From: a bacterium
GTDB taxonomy: Bacteria; Bacillota_I; Bacilli_A; RFN20; DUOF01
DNA length: 21,499 nt
Reading direction: 5' to 3'
NCBI GenBank assembly: GCA_012839015.1
Contig: DUOF01000067.1
Location: forward strand, 1 to 21,499
Both the position numbers and the translations under genes were made by a program. Below the pieces are notes generated by a model. It was not told where the DNA came from and made no database searches. It saw only the letters and a program-made list of their open reading frames with translations. This document shows, piece by piece, positions 1-7,079 of this stretch (positions within the stretch are counted from its first letter, which is position 1; each line of letters opens with the position of its first letter).

Positions 1-1804
1 CCCCTAGAATTAAACCATTATCATAAACATCTATTTCCATAACTAAGTCATTATTTAACTTATACTTAGCCCTCTTTTTAGAGATACTACCTATAGTTTC
101 TAATTCTAATAATTCCTTATAGGAGTAATAATCTATTTGATGTTCTAACTCAAAACGAGAATTATCTCCCTCACCTTTTAGAGTCAAATAATAACACTCA
201 TCATCTACCACTCTAAGTCTTGCTTGATGGATCTTAGACCAATCAAGTTTATCTTCAATAACCTTTTCAATCTTTTTGCGATTTCGATAACTCTTAATAT
301 TTAAGTATGATTGATTAATCTTCTTAAAAGTTGTTATTTCTTTAGGTACCCTAGTTAAAAGGAATTTAAGTTCATTCTCTTTGTTAACACTATTCATCTT
401 TTCTTCAAAGTAAGAATTTACTTTACTCTTATTACTTAAGCCAAACTTTCTCTTAAGTGCATTAATTTTATTTATATCATTTCGATCGAAGACACAAAAC
501 TCAATAAAGAATCCAAGACCGTCTACTCGGTCTATATGAAGAGTTACATCATCAATCTTATATTCTTTTCTTTTTTTAATAACTTTACATAAGACATGAA
601 AGTGACTCTTTTTAAAGGATTTAACTAGCGAATCCATATCTTTATAAATGTTTCCAAACTGACCTTTTTCAATGAATATTTGTTGAGGTCTAACGATTTT
701 ACCATCAAGTCTTCTTTCATTAATGCTCTTGTGGATTAGTGAAAGGGGTTTATCCTCAACCTCCCTAACTCTAATTAAGTGTTGTTTTTCAAATTTTAAG
801 TGATAACTATTAGCAAAGAAGTAATCACTCTCTATAGTTTCATTAATTAGTTCATGATCTTTAATCATCTCTAGAATGCTCTCTAATTCATTTTGGGTAA
901 CACTTACCTTCTCTTGAATAGAAATGTCTTTTGGAGCTTTAGCCTCCATTAAGGTGTATTTAGAGATTAAGATAAAGTCTGCTTTTTCTTTATCCTCTAA
1001 AATGTGTTTTTCAAAGGCTGGGATAACAATATCTAGAGCGATAAAAAGATTTGTTTCTGGAGTCATTGAACTCCTGCCATCGATTATATCTCTTTTTAGT
1101 CTTCTAACTAAAAGGGTTTTATTATCACTATCTAGGAAGTTCCTAATTTGTATATTGGAATCAAAGCTATTAACTACTATGTCATTTAGAGAGTAAATAC
1201 CATCTAAAATTATAACATCATAGTCCTTACCATATTTTCTATTTTCTTCTAGAAGTTCTACTTCACTTGTAATCATTGAATAGCTAGGGATAATAATACT
1301 ACCATTATTTAATAGAGTATTAATATCTTTGCTTAGTCCTTCTAGGTTAACTGCGTCTGGTTCATCAAAATTAGCCCTTTTAAATTCCGTTATAATATAT
1401 TCTAGTAACGTGTCATGATTTTCATAGTTATTGTCACTTAGTACTTTTCTTAGTTTAGCAATATTTCCTTCACTAAACTTTTCATCAAATGAAGCACTTT
1501 TGATAACACTTCTTATGTGACTTGCTAGTAACTCTTCATCTAAAGACTTTTCATAAAAGTTTTTATTTACTTGAAAGGCTAGCATTCTTGCCAGTCCTTT
1601 GTAGTAATTATCGGTAGAAAAAAGCAAGCATTTATGGCCATGACCTTCTAATTTATCTAGTAAGATATTACTAGAATAGGTCTTGCCAGAAGCGCTTGCA
1701 CCCGAAACTAAAATTACTACCTTATCACTTTGTTCTCTAATTTGATTGACTCTGTCTAGGTTAGCAAATAACCATTTTTCCATATCCAGTTCAAGTTTTT
1801 TCAT
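1..1804 (-). CDS. Uridine-kinase-like P-loop domain fused to two CYTH domains (3' end outside window)
   Basis: I translated this open frame by hand: 601 codons without a stop, running off the left edge. The ATG at 1804 follows the ribosome site GGAGG. Residues 1-285 look like uridine kinase: Walker A GASASGKT (35-42), STDNYYKG (63-70), NFDEPDA (145-151), the strand VIILDG (197-202), and the lid RRLKRD with GR (234-244). Residues about 292-470 resemble a CyaB/class IV CYTH domain (RVRE, then HIDRVDGLGFFIE, ending near NSYFEEKM). Residues 476 onward are a second CYTH domain with an intact ExExK (ENELK, 476-480), ARLR, YYLTLKG and EIDVY. CYTH enzymes cleave or bind triphosphates and polyphosphate in a beta-tunnel; kinase domains of this type phosphorylate nucleosides. 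Plant TTM1/TTM2 also join such a kinase to one CYTH domain. The actual substrate is unknown. No signal peptide or membrane segment is visible. Confidence 0.88.
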   Translation of the reverse strand, partial: MKKLELDMEKWLFANLDRVNQIREQSDKVVILVSGASASGKTYSSNILLDKLEGHGHKCLLFSTDNYYKGLARMLAFQVNKNFYEKSLDEELLASHIRSVIKSASFDEKFSEGNIAKLRKVLSDNNYENHDTLLEYIITEFKRANFDEPDAVNLEGLSKDINTLLNNGSIIIPSYSMITSEVELLEENRKYGKDYDVIILDGIYSLNDIVVNSFDSNIQIRNFLDSDNKTLLVRRLKRDIIDGRSSMTPETNLFIALDIVIPAFEKHILEDKEKADFILISKYTLMEAKAPKDISIQEKVSVTQNELESILEMIKDHELINETIESDYFFANSYHLKFEKQHLIRVREVEDKPLSLIHKSINERRLDGKIVRPQQIFIEKGQFGNIYKDMDSLVKSFKKSHFHVLCKVIKKRKEYKIDDVTLHIDRVDGLGFFIEFCVFDRNDINKINALKRKFGLSNKSKVNSYFEEKMNSVNKENELKFLLTRVPKEITTFKKINQSYLNIKSYRNRKKIEKVIEDKLDWSKIHQARLRVVDDECYYLTLKGEGDNSRFELEHQIDYYSYKELLELETIGSISKKRAKYKLNNDLVMEIDVYDNGLILG

Positions 1805-1827
1805 TTAGTTTCCTCCAGTGTTTAAAG

Positions 1828-1856
1828 ATAATACAGTAAAGTAATATTTTTTACAA
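1828..1856 (-). promoter_or_regulatory. Probable sigma-A promoter of the kinase-CYTH gene
   Basis: Read on the minus strand, TTGTAA (1851-1856) and TATTAT (1828-1833) are separated by 17 bases. They match the -35 and -10 consensus at 4/6 and 5/6 positions. The start codon is 23 bases past the -10. The rest of the 1805-1954 gap is nearly pure A/T; I see no convincing rmuC terminator in it. Confidence 0.5.
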
Positions 1857-1954
1857 TCACTAAGTACATTATTCATTATTTTGATTTTATAAGCTCTTAT
1901 TTAGGTTTACTAATTATCTAAAATTTATTACCCTAAATTATTAAAGATAAATTA

Positions 1955-3241
1955 CTAACCCTTAACTTCTTCCAATTCTTCCTTGGAAGTTGTAGAAATA
2001 AACCCATCCGATATTTCATTAAACTTATTAGTGATTTTACCAGTAGTTATATCTATCTTTTTAGCCTCTTCACTAACTTGTTTTATCCGTGTTTGTAAAG
2101 CAGCCCATCTCTTGCTATATAATTTAAAGTCTTTACCAAGTTTAGTTAGCTCTTCTGCGATTATTTTAGCATTTTTATTTAAGCGATAATCCTTATAAAC
2201 AAGTAAGACAACTTTTAACAGAGCCATTAAAGTAGTCGGAGAGGTAATTGAGACATTATATCTATTGGCATAAACAATTAATTCATCATAATAAGCATTG
2301 ATTTCTGCGAATACTGCTTCACTAGGAATAAACATAATCGCTTGAGAGGCAGTAACACCTTCAATGATGTATTTGCTAGATATATCATTAACATGTTTTT
2401 TAACGTCTTGTATGAACCTCTTCTTAGCTTCATTTTGCTCTTTTTCACTTAACTCTTCATCCTTTAATAAACGGTAGTTTTCTAAAGGAAACTTAGAGTC
2501 AATAGCAATGTTACCGTATTGATCCGGCATCTTTAAATAAGCGTCTACTATTTTGCCGTTAGGTAAACTTTTTTGTAGTTCAAATAAGTCAGTGTTATTT
2601 TCTCCAAAATTAGCATTTAGAAGTAAACTAAGTTGAACTTCTCCAAAGCTACCCCTGGCTTTCTTATCATTTAAAACATCTTGAAGGGAGATAATCTCGG
2701 TTGATAGATTCTCGATATTTTTTTGAGCCTCATCAATTTTAGTAATTTTTTCGGTTATATTTATAAAAGTCTTATTAGCTTTCTCAAACCCTTTCTCTAG
2801 ACTTAACTCTACTCTTTCATTTATTTCTTTTAAGTTCTCATTAATAGTCCTGGTAACCTTAATCTCACTTTCCCTAAATTCCTTATTAATCTTTTCAAGC
2901 TTTTCATTATTAGCAACGAATGTTTTATTAACTTTGTTAAACTCGTTTTCAAGTTTAGTTTCCAAGTTGGTTCTTACCTTTTCAAACTCATTATTAAGTG
3001 CTTCCCTATCTTCATTACTTTTCTTATTAAGTCTTTCAGAAACATCATTCATTTCTTTTCTAAATTCATTTAATGAGTTAGTAAGAGATGCCCTGTTTCT
3101 TTCGTTTTCATCATTAATATTCTTTATTATATTAAGACTAACACTGTTTTCATCTAGTCCTTTACTTAAAAATACTTTAAATAAAATAACTAGTAAAATA
3201 ACTAGGTTTATACTTAGTAATATAATTAATCCTGTTTCCAT
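1955..3241 (-). CDS. rmuC: RmuC family DNA recombination protein
   Basis: 428 residues in the usual RmuC layout. One N-terminal membrane helix (about residues 4-25, very hydrophobic) is followed by a long charged coiled-coil region (about 35-190) and then the conserved RmuC domain. Family landmarks are RGSFGE (196-201), VDAYLKMPD and IDSKFPLENY (from 247). RmuC limits recombination at inverted repeats in E. coli; its nuclease-like domain is inferred from fold rather than proven chemistry. I place the start at the ATG at 3241: it sits 4 bases after AAAGGTGAT, an excellent ribosome site. The in-frame GTG at 3250 lies inside that site and is unlikely to be used. The gene ends in TAG. It is divergent from leuS. 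Confidence 0.9.
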   Translation of the reverse strand: METGLIILLSINLVILLVILFKVFLSKGLDENSVSLNIIKNINDENERNRASLTNSLNEFRKEMNDVSERLNKKSNEDREALNNEFEKVRTNLETKLENEFNKVNKTFVANNEKLEKINKEFRESEIKVTRTINENLKEINERVELSLEKGFEKANKTFINITEKITKIDEAQKNIENLSTEIISLQDVLNDKKARGSFGEVQLSLLLNANFGENNTDLFELQKSLPNGKIVDAYLKMPDQYGNIAIDSKFPLENYRLLKDEELSEKEQNEAKKRFIQDVKKHVNDISSKYIIEGVTASQAIMFIPSEAVFAEINAYYDELIVYANRYNVSITSPTTLMALLKVVLLVYKDYRLNKNAKIIAEELTKLGKDFKLYSKRWAALQTRIKQVSEEAKKIDITTGKITNKFNEISDGFISTTSKEELEEVKG

Positions 3242-3258
3242 ATTTATCACCTTTACTG

Positions 3259-3267
3259 ATTATAACA
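3259..3267 (-). promoter_or_regulatory. Extended -10 promoter of rmuC
   Basis: On the minus strand this reads TGTTATAAT, a perfect -10 hexamer with the TGn extension. It lies 17 bases before the chosen rmuC ATG. No good -35 is visible at 16-18 bases, which is usual for extended -10 promoters. Confidence 0.6.
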
Positions 3268-3318
3268 AATTTCACTGAGTTTTTACATATCCAAGCATAG
3301 TTTTAGCAATGCTTTTAC

Positions 3319-3347
3319 TTCACTTTTAAGTGTTTTTGTAATACAAT
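3319..3347 (+). promoter_or_regulatory. Probable sigma-A promoter of leuS
   Basis: TTCACT (3319-3324) and TACAAT (3342-3347) are 17 bases apart, matching the -35 and -10 consensus at 4/6 and 5/6 positions. This would give a leader of about 75 bases before leuS, too short for a T-box. Confidence 0.45.
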
Positions 3348-3355
3348 ACGTAGGT

Positions 3356-3378
3356 AAGTTCTTAATGAACTTGTTTTT
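3356..3378 (+). terminator. Weak hairpin plus T-run in the leuS leader
   Basis: AAGTTC (3356-3361) can pair with GAACTT (3367-3372) across a 5-base loop, followed by GTTTTT. It looks like a weak attenuator or terminator-like hairpin between the proposed leuS promoter and the gene. The stem is only 6 pairs and AT-rich, so a role is uncertain. Confidence 0.3.
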
Positions 3379-3383
3379 AATCG

Positions 3384-3401
3384 TTTGTTAAAATTAACAA
3401 A
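3384..3401. repeat. Perfect 8-bp inverted repeat upstream of leuS
   Basis: TTTGTTAA and TTAACAAA flank a 2-base spacer, ending 27 bases before the leuS ATG and just before its ribosome site. The 2-base gap is too tight for a stable RNA hairpin of full length. A dimeric protein-binding site is the more natural reading, but the bound protein is unknown. Confidence 0.4.
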
Positions 3402-3427
3402 TAATAAACCAATAAGGAGTGGGACTG

Positions 3428-5863
3428 ATGAAATACAATCAAAGTATTGATCAAAAATGGTTAAAGAAGTGGCGTGATGAAAATCTTTATGCTTATAACC
3501 CTAAAGGTAAGGGAGAAAAATTCTATCTATTAGAGATGTTTTCCTATCCTTCTGGTTCTACCCTGCATATCGGGCATTGGTATAATTATGCTCCGCTTGA
3601 TACATATTCACGTTTTAAGAGGATGAAGGGTTATAACGTATTTCATCCAATGGGGTTTGATGCTTTTGGCTTACCTGCAGAAAACTTTGCTATTCAGCAC
3701 GGTATTCATCCGCATGATTCTACTGCTAGTAACATCAAAACCATGAAACTTCAATTAGAAGAAATGGGTGGAGATTATGACTGGAACTATTCACTTGAAA
3801 CACACACTGAAGACTACTACAAGTGGACCCAGTGGTTATTTTTAAAACTTTATGAAAATAACCTAGCCTATAAAAAAGAAGCACCAGTTAACTGGTGTCC
3901 TAGTTGTAATACTGTACTTGCTAATGAACAAGTTAAGAATGGCACTTGCGACCGCTGTGAATCGGTAGTAAGTAAAAAAAAGATATCTCAGTGGTTCTTT
4001 AAGATAACTGACTATGCCGAAGACCTAATTAATGATTTAGAAGATCTAGACTGGCCTTCTTCTACCAAGAAAACTCAACTTAACTGGATTGGCAAATCCA
4101 TTGGAAGTGAAGTTTCTTTTAAAGTTAAAGATCAAGATATTGATATTAAAGTATTTACTACTAGAGTTGATACTCTAGCAGGTGTTACCTATGTTGTACT
4201 TTCACCAGAGAATGACTTAGTCAGTAAACTAACTAAAGAAAATTATCAAAAAGAAGTTGATGCTTACATCAAGAAGACTTCCACCTTTTCAGAGATTGAG
4301 AGAATGGAAACAGATAGGGAAAAAACCGGGGTATTCATCGGTTCATACGCTATTAATCCAATAACTAAAGAAGAAGTACCAATCTGGATTTCTGATTATG
4401 TTCTAGAAGGTTATGGGACTGGGTGTGTTATGGCAGTTCCCGCTCATGACACCAGAGACTTTGAATTTGCTACTAAGTTTGGCTTACCAATTAGGCAAGT
4501 TATTAAAAATGGAGATAATGACGTTCTACCTATGACTGAGCAGGGCACTTTAATAAACTCACTAGGTTATAACAACTTAACTAGTGAGGTAGCTAAAATA
4601 ACTATTACTAAAGACTTAGAAAAAGATAATAAGGGTCAGTTTATGACAAACTACCGTCTAAAAGACTGGTTAGTATCTAGACAAAGGTACTGGGGTTCAC
4701 CAATACCTATCGTGTATTGTGACACCTGTGGTATAGTACCCGAATCTTATGAAAACTTACCGGTCAAACTACCTTATGATGTTGAGTTTAAACCTGATGG
4801 AAAATCTCCTCTAGCTAAGAGCGAAGAATTTATAAATTGTGCTTGCCCTAAGTGTAAAGGGCCTGCTAAAAGAGAAGTAGATACACTAGATACTTTTGTA
4901 TGTTCTAGCTGGTATTTCCTAAGATATCCTGATGTTCATAATGATAAAGAAGCATTTAATAAAGATATTGTTAATAAGATGCTTCCGGTTGACTTATACA
5001 TCGGTGGTAACGAACATGCAGCGATGCATTTAATATATGCCAGGTTCATTACTAAGGTATTAAAAGATTTAGGTTACCTATCATTTAGTGAACCATTTAG
5101 TAAACTAAGACATCAAGGGATGATCTTAGGAAGTGATGGAAACAAGATGTCTAAATCTAAAGGCAATACTGTTATTCCTGATCAATTTATTAAAGAATAC
5201 GGCGCTGATATTTTTAGATGTTACTTGATGTTTGGTTTTTCTTACCTTGAGGGTGGTCCTTGGAAGGATGAGGGAATAAGTGCTATGGCCCGTTACTTCT
5301 CCAGGATTGAAAGTTTCTTTGAAAGATTAAATGATATTGATAGAGAAGAGACTACCAAAGTAAATGATACAGAGAAAAAGTTATTAACTGTTATGAATAA
5401 GACTGTTCTAGGTATTGAAGAAGACCTAGATAAGTTACAGTTTAATACCGCTATTTCTAAAACAATGGAGTTTATGAATGAGTTAGTAAGGTATGAACAA
5501 TTCGCTGAACCAATCAACATAAAGCTACTTAAAGAATGCGCCAGTACTTTTATAAAAATACTTGCACCATTCGCACCTTTCTTTAGCGAGGAACTTTGGA
5601 AGGACAGTGGCAATGATACTAGTATCCATCTAGAAAAGTGGCCTAAAGTCGATAAGAGTTTAATTGAAGATGAACAAGTCGAAATAGCAGTTCAAGTAAA
5701 TGGTAAACTAAGAGCTACTCTTCCTATTAACAAGGATGAGAAAGAGGCAACAGTTAAAGAATTAGCACTTGATATTGAAAATGTTAAACTTCATACACAA
5801 GGAAAAGAAATTGTAAAAATCATCTATGTAGCAAATAAGATAATTAATATAGTAGTTAAATAA
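3428..5863 (+). CDS. leuS: Leucyl-tRNA synthetase
   Basis: Class Ia synthetase that charges tRNA-Leu in the cytoplasm. 811 residues, the normal bacterial length. The HIGH signature is exact (47-50, within STLHIGHW) and KMSKS is at 573-577. The editing domain carries TTRVDT (244-249) and AVPAHDTRDFEFA, whose Asp is needed to clear mischarged amino acids. Cys pairs CPSC/CDRC and CDTC/CPKC suggest zinc-binding knuckles. The editing motif has Val where TTRPDT is more usual. The ATG at 3428 is chosen because it lies 8 bases after AAGGAG; an in-frame GTG at 3419 overlaps that site. The gene stands alone, divergent from rmuC and convergent with dnaJ. No T-box features (long leader, TGGN bulge, antiterminator) are present. 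Confidence 0.98.
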   Translation: MKYNQSIDQKWLKKWRDENLYAYNPKGKGEKFYLLEMFSYPSGSTLHIGHWYNYAPLDTYSRFKRMKGYNVFHPMGFDAFGLPAENFAIQHGIHPHDSTASNIKTMKLQLEEMGGDYDWNYSLETHTEDYYKWTQWLFLKLYENNLAYKKEAPVNWCPSCNTVLANEQVKNGTCDRCESVVSKKKISQWFFKITDYAEDLINDLEDLDWPSSTKKTQLNWIGKSIGSEVSFKVKDQDIDIKVFTTRVDTLAGVTYVVLSPENDLVSKLTKENYQKEVDAYIKKTSTFSEIERMETDREKTGVFIGSYAINPITKEEVPIWISDYVLEGYGTGCVMAVPAHDTRDFEFATKFGLPIRQVIKNGDNDVLPMTEQGTLINSLGYNNLTSEVAKITITKDLEKDNKGQFMTNYRLKDWLVSRQRYWGSPIPIVYCDTCGIVPESYENLPVKLPYDVEFKPDGKSPLAKSEEFINCACPKCKGPAKREVDTLDTFVCSSWYFLRYPDVHNDKEAFNKDIVNKMLPVDLYIGGNEHAAMHLIYARFITKVLKDLGYLSFSEPFSKLRHQGMILGSDGNKMSKSKGNTVIPDQFIKEYGADIFRCYLMFGFSYLEGGPWKDEGISAMARYFSRIESFFERLNDIDREETTKVNDTEKKLLTVMNKTVLGIEEDLDKLQFNTAISKTMEFMNELVRYEQFAEPINIKLLKECASTFIKILAPFAPFFSEELWKDSGNDTSIHLEKWPKVDKSLIEDEQVEIAVQVNGKLRATLPINKDEKEATVKELALDIENVKLHTQGKEIVKIIYVANKIINIVVK

Positions 5864-5887
5864 AAAGGAGGGGTATCCCTCCTTTTT
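5862..5887 (+). terminator. Rho-independent terminator of leuS
   Basis: An 11-bp perfect stem, AAAAAGGAGGG (5862-5872) with CCCTCCTTTTT (5877-5887), and a 4-base loop. It starts inside the leuS stop codon. The flanking A-run and T-run make it able to work in both directions. Confidence 0.9.
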
Positions 5888-5909
5888 CAGTATGATATTT
5901 GTATAGATT

Positions 5910-5938
5910 AAAAAAGTAGACCTTTATAGTCTACTTTT
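5910..5938 (-). terminator. Rho-independent terminator of the hrcA-dnaJ operon
   Basis: GTAGAC (5916-5921) pairs with GTCTAC (5929-5934), extended by four A-T pairs on each side, with a 7-base loop. Read on the minus strand it ends in six T, and it lies 7 bases after the dnaJ stop codon. Confidence 0.88.
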
Positions 5939-5944
5939 AGTGTT

Positions 5945-7060
5945 TCATTTAAGTTTAAAAGTTTTCTTAAACTTTTCAAATAATGTTTCCTTAGATTGTT
6001 CTTGTTCTCTAAGTTTCATATATAAGTCTTTCTCACTTTTGGATAATTTATTTGGTACTGCTATATCTAAAATAACATATTGATCCCCGATAGAGCTACC
6101 CTTAAGGCTCTTAATGCCCTTACCCTTTATCCTTAGTTTTTGATAGTTTTGAACTCCGGCTGGAATCTCGACTTCAACATCGCCATGGATAGTAGGAACA
6201 TCTACCTTAGTACCAAGCACTGCATCAACATAAGAAATAGGTATAGTGATATAAACATCATTACCTTTTCTTTCAAAATGTTTATGTCTAGAAACAACTA
6301 TTTCTATGTACAAGTCACCGTTAGGGCCTCCGTTTAATCCGCGGTCACCTCGACCCGAAATACGTAGTTGTTGTCCGCTACTTATACCAGCAGGAACATC
6401 AACCTCGACAGTAACCTTCTTCTGAACATATCCCTCACCCTTACAGGTATTACACTTATTCTTGACAGTTTTTCCTGATCCCTTGCAATAAGGACAGGTG
6501 TTGCTAGTTTCAAAGACTCCAAACATTGTCCTTTGTTGGGTCCTAATCTTACCAGACCCTTTACAAGTTGAACAATCTTCTATATCACTTTTATTTTCAG
6601 CTCCGCTACCTTTACAATTAGAGCATTGTTCATCAACGTTTAAAATAATGCTACGTTTAATGCCAAATGCTGCTTCGATAAAGGAGATTTCCATTCTTAA
6701 GAAGCGATCTTCTCCCTTTCTTGGTGCATTGCTATAGGTTCTAGAGCCACCACCAAAGAAAGAAGAGAAAATATCGCCTACATCAAACTCATTAAAGCCA
6801 AAGCCCCCGAAGCCGCCGGCTCCGCCAGCAGCACTCGGGTCAACCCCGGCATGACCATAGCGATCATAAAGTTCCTTTTTGGATTCATCACTTAGTATCT
6901 CATAAGCTTCTTGAACCGCTTTGAATTTTTCTTCGGCTCCAGGTTCTTTATTCAAGTCAGGGTGATATTTCTTTGCCAATTTACGATAAGCTTTTTTTAT
7001 TTCATCTTGAGAAGCATTTTTATCTATTTCTAAAGATTCATAATAATCTCTCTTAGCCAT
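5945..7060 (-). CDS. dnaJ: Chaperone protein DnaJ (Hsp40)
   Basis: Co-chaperone that delivers unfolded proteins to DnaK and stimulates its ATPase. 371 residues with all parts of a type I DnaJ. The J-domain has HPD at 33-35, and a Gly/Phe-rich linker spans about 76-105. Four CxxCxGxG zinc motifs begin at C146, C163, C189 and C203. Two C-terminal beta domains and a lysine-rich end follow. The ATG follows GAGGGGTG by 6 bases, 19 bases after the dnaK stop, as last gene of the heat-shock operon. The stop is TGA; reading through it would add only seven residues and run into the terminator hairpin, so TGA is a true stop here. Confidence 0.98.
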   Translation of the reverse strand: MAKRDYYESLEIDKNASQDEIKKAYRKLAKKYHPDLNKEPGAEEKFKAVQEAYEILSDESKKELYDRYGHAGVDPSAAGGAGGFGGFGFNEFDVGDIFSSFFGGGSRTYSNAPRKGEDRFLRMEISFIEAAFGIKRSIILNVDEQCSNCKGSGAENKSDIEDCSTCKGSGKIRTQQRTMFGVFETSNTCPYCKGSGKTVKNKCNTCKGEGYVQKKVTVEVDVPAGISSGQQLRISGRGDRGLNGGPNGDLYIEIVVSRHKHFERKGNDVYITIPISYVDAVLGTKVDVPTIHGDVEVEIPAGVQNYQKLRIKGKGIKSLKGSSIGDQYVILDIAVPNKLSKSEKDLYMKLREQEQSKETLFEKFKKTFKLK

Positions 7061-7079
7061 TTAAACACCCCTCAATAAA

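Noticed and set aside
924..1196. A 90-codon plus-strand open frame
   Set aside because: It lies opposite the kinase-CYTH coding frame, has no ribosome site, and its product is Ser/Leu-rich as expected for an antisense shadow.
1905..1954. Possible rmuC terminator (AATTTAT with ATAAATT)
   Set aside because: The stem is only A/T pairs with a loop of about 18 bases; too weak to claim.
3268..3427. T-box riboswitch before leuS
   Set aside because: The gap is too short and lacks the stem I, TGGN bulge and antiterminator features.
5293..5613. A 106-codon minus-strand frame inside leuS
   Set aside because: It is antisense to conserved LeuRS sequence, with no ribosome site or promoter.
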